Below are positions 34,501 through 44,654 of a stretch of DNA of 64,000 bases, in pieces. The notes below the pieces were generated by a model. It made no database searches and had not been told where the DNA came from. It saw nothing but the letters and a program-made list of their open reading frames with translations. Location: NCBI GenBank assembly GCA_009193035.1, contig SWDT01000297.1, forward strand, positions 1 through 64,000. The letters are read 5' to 3'. The DNA comes from Halicephalobus mephisto. Its lineage: Eukaryota; Nematoda; Chromadorea; Rhabditida; Panagrolaimidae. Both the position numbers and the translations under genes were made by a program. Position 1 is the first letter of the stretch, and every line of letters starts with the position of its first letter.

Positions 34501-37500
34501 CACTTATCTTTCGAAAAATATCAACGATCGGATTTCTGTAAGTTATTTTACGTAAATTAATATATGAAGTTCTATTTTAAATTTTTTTCTATGAATTTGA
34601 ACTATAATATTTATCTTTAGTAATTTTACTTAAAATTAATATATGAATTTCTATTCTAAACTATTTTATATGAAATTTTCCTTTTTAGTGATTTTACTTA
34701 AAATTGATGTATGAAATTCCTTTCTTTAGTTATTTTATTTAAAATTAACATATGAAATTTCTTTCTTTAGTTGTTTTACTTCAAATTAATATATGAAATT
34801 TCTTTCTTTCGTTGTTTTACTTAAAATTAATATATGAAATTCCTTTCTTTCGTTGTTTTACCTAAAATTGATATATGAAATTCCTTTTTTAGGTATCAGA
34901 AGACCAGAATGACTGGCCAGAATTCCGACAGAAGGCTGCAAGTAGACAGTTCTCGGCTGAGACGATTCTGAAGCAGAATTCAATGTTTTTGCTCGATTTA
35001 AGACCTACAGAAAACAAAGAAAAAAATCCAAAACCAATAATACAAAAAAGAAGAATGATTTTCGACAATTATCCTTTAACATCGGATTCTGAAGTTGATC
35101 AACAGAATCTCATCGCTCCAGAAGCTATGGTTGTCGACAATGATACTGTAAATTTAGGATTATCTCCACTTCATCACATTTCGCATCAATCTGATCCGGG
35201 AGCTGTCAATGAAGTTGTTTTTCAATCTAATGATTTTTTTTCTCTTTCTGCAAGTGCGAACCTGTTCAGAAGACCCAGCAACCAGCTCCACAACCCGCCC
35301 CAGAGACTCCCCGTCCTGAACGGACTCAACGAACTTCTGCGTCATCCCGTTTTTGTTTTTTGCGTGGAATCCCACGATTTGAACAACATCAAAAAAAACA
35401 TGAAAGATTCGGTTTCGAGATCCGTCAAGTTCACTTACGCCTTCAGGGTGTGGCATTGGCTTCTGAAGTTGGTCACTTCTGAAATTACAGTATCTGATAT
35501 TGTGTGGAACTACCTGGCATCTATGGGGTCTTATTCGAGGTTCAACCACTGGCTGAGTTCGGATCTGAAGTTGGCGACGAAACTGAAGCTTCTTCCGCAT
35601 CCCTGGAGACTGTGTTTTTTGGCCGGACCAGAAGTCAATTCACGCATGATCAAGGAGCTCCACGGCCTTCTGGGGACCTTGGCTGTCATAGTCCAGAGCG
35701 CCGGAGTGGACATAAATCTGAAATGTCTCTGTTTCAAAGCCTGGACTTTTCAATTAACAATTCACGAACAAAATCTTCTAATTACTCTCTGCAATATCCT
35801 CTCCACCGTCGGATCTATCTTGTCAGACACCTCTACGGACACTTCGTCCTTCGACGAATCCGCTTTATCCGTCTTAGCCGGCTTCGCTCCAGTCACTTCT
35901 TCGTTCAGTCCCCGACCCCCTCCCCGAGCCCCTAAGGCGGTCAGAAGACTGTCCTCTTCTCATTTCGACTCCGTGAATCAGTACGCCCTGAGGCAACAGG
36001 AGAATCTGTCGAGTGTGCTTCAGATGGAGCCCTCGAGCAGACCTCAACTCGTTCATTATCTCGTCGACGGAAATTTGGAGACTTTTTGGGAATCTGGAGA
36101 AGAAGACAAAAATCGATTCAGAAGATTAGAAATCATTTGGGATGATTCAAATTACAGAATTGATCTCCTGGGAATATTCGTCGACAACATCAGAGATGCC
36201 AATTTTAAAGTGAATCAGATCATCGTCCGGAATCTGAAAATGAACATTTTGATGAACATGGACGTCGATTGGGTTTGTTTTATTTTTATTTTTTAATTAA
36301 TTTAAAAATAATTTTTATTTGATCAAATTTTGCCGAGATCGACATCAAAGTAAAATTTAATTTTCGTACAAAAATTAAACAAACCAGTCCAAACCTTGCG
36401 CGCAAATTGCGGATTTTAATTTTACTTTAATTTCAATGTTGATTGATGTTCGAATGTTGCACGCAAACTGCGGAGTTTAATGCTATTTAATTTCAATGTT
36501 GACTGACATTTGAATATTACACGCAAGTTGCGGATTTTAATTTTACTTTAATCTCAATGTTGACTGACATTTGAATGTTGCACGCAAGCTGCGGATTTTA
36601 ATTTTATTTCGAAATTTTCGCAAATCTAAATATAAAAGTGTCGATCGATGTTTAAATGTTGCACGCAAGTTGCGGATTTTAATTTTCCTTTGATCCCGAC
36701 TAATACATCTAAACGTTGCACGCAACCTGCGGATTTTAATTTTCCTTTGATGTCGACTGTTTTGTAGATTTCAACATTAAATTAGAAATAATTTTTACTT
36801 ATTTAAATTAACCAATAAATATTCCAGAACTTTGTGGGATGGCTGAAAGTGTCTATCACTGGTCTGGATGGAGTCCACATAACATTGAAAGGATCCGAAA
36901 ATGGATGTAGATTGCGTCAGATCGTCGCTTTCGGTCAGAAGACATCCATCACGTCTCCAGAAGTCACGAAACAAGACAGAGGAATCAAACCTTCAATTTC
37001 ACATCAATTATTTTTCAGCACGGCCCAGATGGACGCTTTCGTGCTTTTCCAAGCCATAGCTGCTCAGGCGTTCAGCGACGAATTGGCCGAGGAACAGAAC
37101 GGGACCCTGAGGCAGCAGGTGATAGATATGCTGTTCAACAGGGTCCAGCTCCAGCCGCTTCAGAGTTACGTCTGCTTCCAGATGGTCAGTGCTGTCGAAA
37201 GAGAAATAATCTGTCTGAGAGACAAGTCCAAAAAAAACTACGGATATGTCTGTGGTCTGATGGTCATGTTGGTCAAAATCTGCGAATCCAGAAAAGGATT
37301 AGAAGTTTTTTCTTTAAAAAATGGTCTATTGATAATGTTGAGTGAATTAATTTTATTTTCGCCTACAGTAGTCCAGAACCAAGCCATCGAGACCATCTGC
37401 GTCCTTCTGAAGCACTTCAAACCGCAAGACATTTCCGTTTTCGTCCAGAACCTCCTCGTCGGGATATCCAAAGCCATATCCCTCCAGGTCAAAGATAAAA

Positions 37501-39910
37501 CGACCAGAAAAGTCTCCAGTTTGAAGATGGCCACTTGTGCTTCTGAAATTCCGACGACTTGGAGAATCGACCGACCTGTGACTTCAGAAGTCGCCCAGAA
37601 GCTCATAGAATTCATAAATAAAACAACTTGTTCTTTTTTCGGAGACGCTTGGGCGATTTCAGTCAAAACAGAACTCGGAAATCAAATCATGAATCTCTCC
37701 CAGATTCTGACGCTGACGTCAGCTTCGTCTTCTCAGCTCACAGAACCGACGTTGATCGAAGCTGTTTCCAGAACTACAGTATCATTAAAAACTTCTCAAT
37801 TCTGGCTAGCAGTGTCTAGTTTGTGTCTGATCAACGACCCCAAATGGCTGGAGCTTTCTCCGGCTTTCAAACTTCTGAAAGCCAAGAAATCCAAAGAACC
37901 AGATCCACTTTGCGAAAACCACGACAACGGCCACACTTTAGCTCAGTTCAGATGTGAGATTTGTCAAAGTAATCTCTGCAGGGACTGCTTCACCATTCTG
38001 CATTTAAATAAGAAAAAAAAGTAAGTTTTATTTAATTTTTTAAAATTTTGTAAATCATTTTTTATAAAATTTTCGAAATTCATTTTGAAATTATTCTTAA
38101 TTTTTTTATTTTCAAAATTATGATTTTTAAACTAATATTTAGAATTGAATATTTTTAGAATTTCTAGAAAGTTCTGAAAATTAATTTTGAAACAATTTTG
38201 TAAATTTCGTATTTTCCATTCCAATATAATTTTTTTAATTTTATAGAAATTCTAGAAACTCAGATCAAAATGATTTTACAAAAAATTATTTCTAATTTCC
38301 GAAATTGTGATTTCTAAACTAATATTTTGGATTAAATATTTTTAGAATTTCTAGAAAATTCTGAAAATTAATTTCGAAATAATTTTGTAAAATTCGTATT
38401 TTCGATTTTGATTTAATTTTTTTAATTTTATAGAATATTCTAGAAACTTAGATCAAAATGATTTTACAAAAAATTATTTCTAATTTCCGAAATTATATAA
38501 TTTTGAACTGCTTTTCAAATATAAAATTCTAAAAATTTTCAAAAATTTATATCCAAGTACTTGATAAAAATTATTTTAAACTTTGTTTATTTTTGTGATT
38601 TTCAGATCCCATAATGCCCGTCTCATAGGGTGTTCTGCGTTGTGTCCCAAAGTGGACGTCCACGAAGGCTGTACCAGACTCAGAATCAGCAATCTTCTGG
38701 TTTTATTCAACACTTCTAAGCTGTCTGGAATGGTGGAAGTCAGTGCGGATATCGGGGCGGCTTCGAACGTCGCTCAGAGCTCGTCGTTTTCGAATTTGCA
38801 TAATCTCCACTCTGGAAAGTGCCGATTTTGTTCCAACAAGCTCTCCAACGACGAAACTCTCTTGGGAATTTGCAGCCATTCTGATTGTGTCCAACTGGCT
38901 TCAGAAGCGTGTAATAAGATTCTTCCTTGTGGCCATTTCTGCGGGGGAATCAAAGACGAAGAAAACTGTCTTCCATGTTTCATATGTGAAAAAACGGGTG
39001 AGTATACCTACCTAACAAACAACACGTGGCTTCCACATCCCATGTGGTCTAGTGGCTAGGATTTGAGACTCTCACTCTCAAGGCCGGGGTTCGATTCCCC
39101 GCATGGGAATACTTTTTGGCTTTTCCATGTAATTTTATTTTTTCGTTTTTTTCAGAATCCAAACAAGATACTGACGATCTCTGCGTAATTTGTTTCGTCG
39201 ACAGACTCGGGGGCGCGCCATGCATCAAGCTCTCTTGCGGCCATTTATTCCACCACAAATGTGTCAAAACTGTCCTTGAGAAAAGATGGGCCGGTCCCAG
39301 AATTCTCTTCAGGTTCATGCATTGTCCTCTTTGCAACGCCTTAATCGAGCACGAGTCACTGGAAGAGTTGTTAACTCCTTTGAAGAAGCTCCATCAAGAC
39401 GTTTCTGAAAAGGCCAAGATGAGGTTAGAATACGATGGATTTCCGACAGCAGACGTCTCGGATCCGATATCTTTCGCGATGGACAAGTACGTCTACGTCT
39501 TGTGTTCCAAGTGCGGGAAGGCCTACTTCGGAGGAGAATCCAGCTGTCAAGAAGCCTTGGAATCCAGTACAGACTACAACCCTGACGATCTTCTATGTGG
39601 CGGTTGCAGTGATATTTCTGGCGCTGAAGTCTGCGGAAGACACGGAGCAGAGTACCTGGAGTACAAGTGCAGATTCTGCTGTTCTGTCGCTGTCTACTTC
39701 TGTTTTGGATCGACTCACTTTTGTGCCGGCTGTCACGGAGATTTCCAACGCTTAATGCCTCTGGCCAAGCATCAACTACCTCAGTGTCCTGTCGGACCCC
39801 GTTGCGTCCAGTTAGAAGGGGAAGAATGTCCCCTCAAAGTCCAGCACCCCCCTACAGGGGAGGAGTTCTCCCTTGGATGCGGGATTTGCAGAAATATCCG
39901 GACTTTTTAA
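22517..39910 (+). CDS. rpm-1: PHR-family E3 ubiquitin ligase (RPM-1/Highwire/MYCBP2)
   Basis: Thirteen exons in consistent phase: 22517-22739, 22782-22896, 23369-23483, 24006-24908, 25340-25588, 26225-26427, 26761-28683, 29160-30099, 31208-34537, 34893-36272, 36828-38020, 38606-38997, 39156-39910; 11,721 bases, ~3906 residues, close to C. elegans RPM-1. In order: unique N-terminus; RCC1-like repeats to ~900 ([12 protein letters not shown] ~850); PHR domain 1 (~1110-1290, ending [10 protein letters not shown]...[13 protein letters not shown]); PHR domain 2 (~1590-1770); central region; DOC domain (~3050-3170, [13 protein letters not shown]); B-box-like finger ([19 protein letters not shown]); RING-H2 (CVICFVDRL...CGHLFHHKC...CPLC, ~3663-3715); tandem-cysteine relay domain to the end PPTGEEF...GCGICRN. 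Family role: presynaptic and axon regulator that degrades DLK-type kinases with the F-box protein FSN-1; the RING plus tandem-cysteine end relays ubiquitin through thioesters to Ser/Thr. The start ATG is the least certain part. The final intron contains a tRNA gene. Confidence 0.95.
23490..24005. repeat. AT-rich tandem repeat in rpm-1 intron 3
   Basis: Three units of ~130-150 bases based on TTTTATCAATTTTTTGAAAT, TTTTTATATTTTGAATTTTT and GAAATTTCAAGTTGATTTTA. Confidence 0.65.
25690..26200. repeat. ~135-bp tandem repeat, 3-4 copies, in rpm-1 intron 5
   Basis: Units contain AGTAACTTCTTTATATACAG, CACTTACCGTAYTCTAAGAA and GTGGTCCCGACACGAATGAT. The GGTCCCGACACGAA block is the complement of the dispersed TTCGTGTCGGGACC motif. 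Confidence 0.8.
26430..26755. repeat. ~82-bp tandem repeat, four copies, in rpm-1 intron 6
   Basis: Units combine TGATTTTAGGAGYTTTTAAA, GTTGAACATTCTAATTAA and TTGATATATGATTTTTAAAG. The repeat occupies nearly the whole intron. Confidence 0.8.
30115..30700. repeat. ~265-bp tandem repeat in rpm-1 intron 8
   Basis: Two and a fraction copies begin near 30160, 30425 and 30655. Each holds CAAATCAGGGCTTTCTAGTC, inverted GGATAGTG/CACTATCC arms and AAGAAATGTAACAATCGTCA. Confidence 0.8.
30788..31050. mobile_element. 263-bp MITE-like element in rpm-1 intron 8
   Basis: The left end TACCGTAAAAACTAATAG matches the complement of the right end TTAGAGTTTTTACAGTA imperfectly. A sharp 42-base hairpin (31009-31050) closes the right side. 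The ends are related to the nested arms of the MITE at 3320-3550. Confidence 0.55.
34555..34890. repeat. ~42-bp tandem repeat, ~7 copies, filling rpm-1 intron 9
   Basis: Units read TTACTTAAAATTAATATATG then AAATTTCTTTCTTTMGTTGT. The last copy ends directly in the acceptor TTCCTTTTTTAG, so the branch/acceptor region is itself repeat-derived. Confidence 0.85.
36340..36770. repeat. ~62-bp minisatellite with GCACGCAAGYTGCGGA core in rpm-1 intron 10
   Basis: About seven units share TTGCACGCAAGYTGCGGATT, TTAATTTTACTTTAAT and ATGTTGACTGACATTTGAAT. The GC-rich TTGCACGCAA core stands out within an AT-rich intron. Confidence 0.85.
38040..38580. repeat. ~180-bp duplicated block in rpm-1 intron 11
   Basis: AATATTTTTAGAATTTCTAG, TGTAAAATTCGTATTTTC and CTAGAAACTNAGATCAAAAT followed by GATTTTACAAAAAATTATTT occur twice (about 38140-38320 and 38330-38500). 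Confidence 0.7.
39038..39109 (+). tRNA. tRNA-Glu (anticodon CTC) inside the last intron of rpm-1
   Basis: A 72-base sequence folds as a full cloverleaf: acceptor stem TCCCATG/CATGGGA with discriminator A, D arm GGTCTAGTGGCTAGGATT (A box), anticodon stem TGAGA/TCTCA with loop CTCTCAC (anticodon CTC at loop positions 3-5), and T arm GGGGTTCGATTCCCC (B box). It closely follows the metazoan tRNA-Glu consensus. A TTTTT pol III terminator follows at ~39112. It lies on the sense strand of the 158-base intron 38998-39155, between the exons coding the B-box-side region and the RING domain. No intron is seen in the tRNA. Confidence 0.95.
39110..39118 (+). terminator. Pol III T-run after tRNA-Glu
   Basis: TACTTTTTGG follows the discriminator base within a few nucleotides, the normal RNA polymerase III termination signal. 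Because it lies on the rpm-1 sense strand it is transcribed within the host intron too. Confidence 0.7.
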
Positions 39911-40059
39911 TCTTGCCATAATGATATTCCAGTCTTTCTACCTGAGATTTTGAAGGTGCAATAATGATATTACATTCCGAAAATTTATAAAGACTTTTAT
40001 TGAAAGCTGTGTATCAATGCAAAAAGTATAGTTCCCTCCACACAAAAACAGCTCTGATA

Positions 40060-40480
40060 TACCGATGCATAAATTGAGTACAATGTATAAGTGCATTATT
40101 TCAATATATCGCTACAATGAATACAATGTATCAGATACATTATACAGTATATACAAAGAACAGGTTTGATGTACCGGTGGATTGAGGATAATATACTGAT
40201 ATTATGCTTAATGCATCGGTACAATGAATACAATGTATCAGATACATTATATAGTATATACAAAAAACAGTTCTGATGTACCGGTGGATTGAGGATAATA
40301 CACTGATATTATGCTTCATGCATCGGTACAATGAATACAATGTATCAGATACATTATATAGTATATATATAAAGAACAGGTTTGATGTCTCGATGTATTG
40401 AGCATAATACACTGATATTATGCTTCATGCATCGGTACAGTGAATACAATGTATCTAATACATCATAGTGGTTTTAATAT
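40060..40480. repeat. ~105-bp tandem repeat of near-palindromic TGTATCAGATACATT type
   Basis: Three units (about 40116, 40222, 40327) contain AATGAATACAATGTATCAGA, a palindromic TGTATCAGATACA core, GATGTACCGGTGGATTGAGG and TGATATTATGCTTMATGCAT. It is the same family as the clusters at 44030-44460, 51470-51960 and 55270-56060. Confidence 0.8.
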
Positions 40481-40756
40481 ATCCATACATTACATATCAT
40501 GTACCTTTTGTATATAGAGTAAATCTCCCATTTTACAGCTTAAAAACTCTAATTTAAACATTGCTGATTTTATGGGGATAATCAAATGAGTTTCAAGTAT
40601 TCTGATAAGTTAGCACTTGCGACTCAATGTTGTTGAAATAATTTGGAGACAATACAATCGGCTTATTCACAGTATTAAAAGGTCTTTTTAGCACTACACT
40701 CTTTGATCTGTTATTTTCCATTTTTTGTTATGATTGATACAAATGACGGATACAAT

Positions 40757-43316
40757 TTAAACTTTCGAATTCTGCCTGTATAGTAACACAGAAAAACTCT
40801 TTCTTGGAGGTAGAGAAAAGTGCTGCTTCCCGATTCCCAGTTGCTGACTGTCAAATGTTGCAGATGTATCCTTGGTGAAGTTGAATTTTAGCTCATCCCC
40901 GATGTAAAAGAGGACTTCATCGTATTTTGAGTCTGTCCACAATTCCTTCATGATTACCGGTTCGCGCAAAGGATTTAGGATGACGATATTACAGTAGCCA
41001 GTTCCGTTGTTGACCATTGTCACTGGTTTGTTCGTGTCAACAATCTGACTGGCATCAATGACATTATGTTCGAACATGCAGTTTTTCAGTGCAACTATTT
41101 TAAGAAGTTAGTACAAAGTTTACGACAAAAGACCAACCTTCTGGAATCCGGAAATAGGCGAATACCGGCGATTGCTCTATCTCATGTTCCTTATAAACAG
41201 AAATCTGGCTATTTGTGGAGAAGAACTTAGGCATGAACTTTCTCTTGTCATTTAATGTTAAGTTACCACAATTTAGTACAAAGATTACTCTGCTTTCATC
41301 ATAGATATCAAAAGCAAAGAAATCTGTTTCATCCTCGGCAACCAAGAAGAGTTCAAGCTGATTTGGAGTGGATATTTCCAGAAAAGTATTTTCCATCGGC
41401 TTCCGCAGATCGTACACGATATACGGATTAGATTCCGTGAGATTTTCTCTAATAACAATTGGTTGTTCAACTGCAGTGAGTACGATCTTAAATGAACGGA
41501 AGGTTGTGAATATTGGGGCTAAAGAATAATAATTGTTCTGATATTGAAACCAGGAAGAGTTATCCACTTTGAAAACGAACTTCCCTGTATCCCTAAAAGC
41601 AAAGTTTAATTATTGGTGTATTCTTCAATGCTAACAATATAGAGATCGGTTGATTATTATGGATGAAATAGACATCGAAATAGTTGTAATCATGACCATC
41701 AGTTGTCATTCTCGGAGGAGGAACGACCGTGACATAAGGCTTACTGTCGTAGCATTCTTCATCGACCTCGACTTTAAAGGAACAAGCGGATTCACAGATG
41801 GCTCGTTCGTTGTGGAGGTCGTCTGAATAGTACTTGATTTTGCTGCCTGTGCATGGGATTACAATCGTGTCGTTAGAGCATGTGCAATTAAATTCTGTAA
41901 TATTCAAGATGAATCCAGCATAAGAAATACTAGCATCAGACTGAAATTCCACGACAGTCATCGCTTCAGGTGCAACAGCAACTTCATAATTGTTCAACTG
42001 CAACCCGGTTGGTGAGAAAACAGATTGAATCATCAAGAAATCAAAATAAGCTTCATATCGACAGAATTCAAATTCGAAGAAAATGTGGTATCCCTTAGGT
42101 GGAGTAAGGTTGATAACACAATGGATGTTGTTACTGTATCCATCGATGGGGTTATAGATAGATAACTGATTAATGTGACCGGAAATAGGATTCAAAGAAC
42201 AGTTGGTTGGAGCTCCACTTCCTGTAGGACTTAGCGCAATAACCAACTGGAAATCAGGGTCATCAGCAGAAGGAAGATTTGTGCTCGAGTAATAGTAAGT
42301 CATTTCCGTATGATGTGGTGTGTAGAAACTCACAGGTATAATATTGTCGGTGCAGAAGGCATCGCTGCAATTATCACCTTTATGATTAGATGTTCAAAAC
42401 AACCTTACATCAATGTATTGCTTATAATGGTATCACCGGTCGTGTTGCAAGCTATTCTGCCTTTGAAGGAATCAGCACTCGATGTGGTTATATCAATAAT
42501 GACAGTAAAATTAATACGATCTCTGTCTGGTGGTATTTGGCAAATACTCGGGCTGATTGCAAAAGTAAGAGGATAGCCCTGATAAGTGATGTTGTCAAAA
42601 GTTTCATGAAACACTTTTTCGCAATACGGATCTAAACAGCAATGATATAATACAAAAGAATTGTATTCAATTTTATTACCATCAACATTGTTATAAATAT
42701 AGAACTGGAATGCTTGCCATTCTCCGTATCCTGTGGAATTCTCCGTCATATCCAGGAATTCGAATGATATCGTTTCTGCTTTGAATTCTGTGACATTATA
42801 TTGAGCATAATACATATCGTAAATCCTGTTTTTTAACTTATTACTATTAAATTAAAACTCTCTTACAGTTCATAAGTCGAGTTTATTGTAATTTTAAAAT
42901 TGGTTATATAACCTTCGGTGAAGTAAAGAACATAGTTCCCTGGTTCCTGTAAAGTTCCTCTTTACTTTCACAAAACTAAAATTTTTTCAACTTTAATAAA
43001 TTTATCGAATGTTTCAGAATCTCATGTAAACTTTTGAAATAATGAGAAATCAGAAGTCTGGAAGTTTCTAGAAAGTTTTGAAAATTTATGTTGAAATAAT
43101 TTCGTGATAGTGATCTGTATTTTTACAAAATATGGAAAGTAAAAATCTTACTGAAAAATTAAAGAAACAAGATTTCCTGTCAGTGATGTTTTTAGGAAAA
43201 TCAGGAGAGAAGAGGTAAGCTCCTCCTTTTACTGTAGTTATATTGTCATGACAGGTGTAGATTTGATGAGAAACTACAGAAGTACACAAAAGTAAAAAGA
43301 ATAAAATAGAAAACAT
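40757..43316 (-). CDS. Large secreted CUB-like domain protein
   Basis: Six minus-strand exons (43316-43152, 42946-42867, 42825-42409, 42364-41636, 41592-41138, 41094-40757) sum to 2184 bases, 727 residues, with three introns of only 42-46 bases; all phases agree. A signal peptide (FSILFFLLLCTSVVS) is followed by a cysteine-bearing extracellular chain with many N-glycosylation sequons (NIT, NFS, NST, NCS, NLT). Segments such as the C...FSPDFP..NITDR..C start and INLTPPKGYHIFFEFEFCRY resemble the nematode CUB-like (CUB_2) fold, apparently repeated. No transmembrane or GPI signal is seen at the C-terminus. In C. elegans many CUB-like genes respond to infection or stress; that role is only suggested here. 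Open frames 42310-42635 (+) are shadows. Confidence 0.75.
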
Positions 43317-44029
43317 TGTGCTATCCTGGAGCGCTAAGGAGACATGAAAAAATCTTTGGAGGAATAGCTGTTCAAATTCTGATAACGTTTGAGAAGATTA
43401 CACTTTAAAAGCACTAAGCTTCTCACTTTTTATATAAAAATAAAACTTTTGATGACTTTATTGTTAAGAAGATTAAAAATGATTGTTTGGGATGGTCGAA
43501 TATTCAGACATACTAGAATGCTCAAATTTCTCAGAGGAAGTCGAGATTTTGCAGAACGGATAACAGTATTGAAGTATCGCAAAAATGAGATTTCTTTTCT
43601 GAATTAATTTATCGACAAATAAATTTATAAAAAACTATATGAAATTCATATATATGCTAGTGGATGAAATAAAAAAGAAGATTATTTGTACAGTAATTCG
43701 TCATCAGATCTACCGATTTCGAACAGTCCGAATTCAGGTTGAACTACTTCAAGTCGAAAATCTAAAAGTTCTATTTCGAATTTATTCAAATTTGAACGAA
43801 ACTGATTTGATTCAAAAGTAGGTTTTCAAAGTTGACAACCTTGCTCATTATCAATATCCATTCTGCAGACTTTCATTCCAATTCGAGTAACTTGATGATT
43901 AAAATATGTCAAATTGTTGTAAAATAAAAGTATTTCTCCCATGATTTAAGATGTCCAATGGATATAAACTATAAGTTTCTATTGTACACAAAAGTCATAA
44001 TCTTTATGTTTTCCTACACAAACAAAAAG
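43317..44029. other. Intergenic, no gene seen
   Basis: 5' flank of the CUB-like gene. Two short plus-strand frames (43389-43607, 43639-43821) lack splice support, signal peptide or recognisable motifs and are not called. Confidence 0.5.
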
Positions 44030-44460
44030 AAATGCATCATATATAATGTATAAGTATATTAAAGCGACTTTGATGTATCAGATTCATTGCATTCATTGTA
44101 TCGATGCATTAAGTAGATATTAGTGCATTGTGTGTAATATACAAGTACATTAAACTGATTTTGGTATATGAGATACATTATTCTCAACACCTAGATGCAT
44201 TAAGTTGATATCGTTGCATTGCATTCAATATATGCATATGTTAAAACAGCTCTGATATATCAGATACATTATTCTCAACACCTAGATGCATTAAGTTGAT
44301 ATCGTTGCATTGCATTCAATATATGCATATGTTAAAACAGGTCTGATATATAAGATACATTATTCTCAACATCTAGATGCATTAAGTTGATATCACTGTA
44401 TTGCATTCAATATACTAGTGCATAAAATATAATATATCTGATATGTTAGAGCCGTTTTAA
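44030..44460. repeat. ~91-bp tandem repeat of the ATACATT/ATGCATT family
   Basis: Three near-identical units start at TTCTCAACAYCTAGATGCAT (about 44181, 44272, 44362) and continue GTTGATATCGTTGCATTGCA and ATATGTTAAAACAGSTCTGA. Less regular copies precede and follow. Confidence 0.8.
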
Positions 44461-44654
44461 TGCACTCTTTTGTATGCAATATTTAAAATATAAAAAAAGG
44501 AAGTTCTCATCCGGCTATATAAGATCCTAATTCAGATTAATTTAAATTGATTCTCTTGATTTTTGATACTTTTTTGAAAACTTGATTTAATAGGATGCCT
44601 TATAGGTCATTGAATAAATTGACCTCAGTTTTTTTCCAGATATTCTTCTTCCTC

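Noticed and set aside
33505..36056. Several 60-146 codon minus-strand frames opposite rpm-1 exons 9 and 10
   Set aside because: Shadow frames opposite long conserved coding exons.
39049..39336. 95-codon minus-strand frame covering the tRNA
   Set aside because: Antisense to the tRNA and the RING exon; no independent support.
40060..40480. CRISPR-like regular repeats
   Set aside because: Units are contiguous near-palindromic tandem repeats without unique spacers, in a eukaryotic genome.
43389..43821. Two short plus-strand frames upstream of the CUB-like gene
   Set aside because: No signal peptide, motif or splice signals; composition like the local background.
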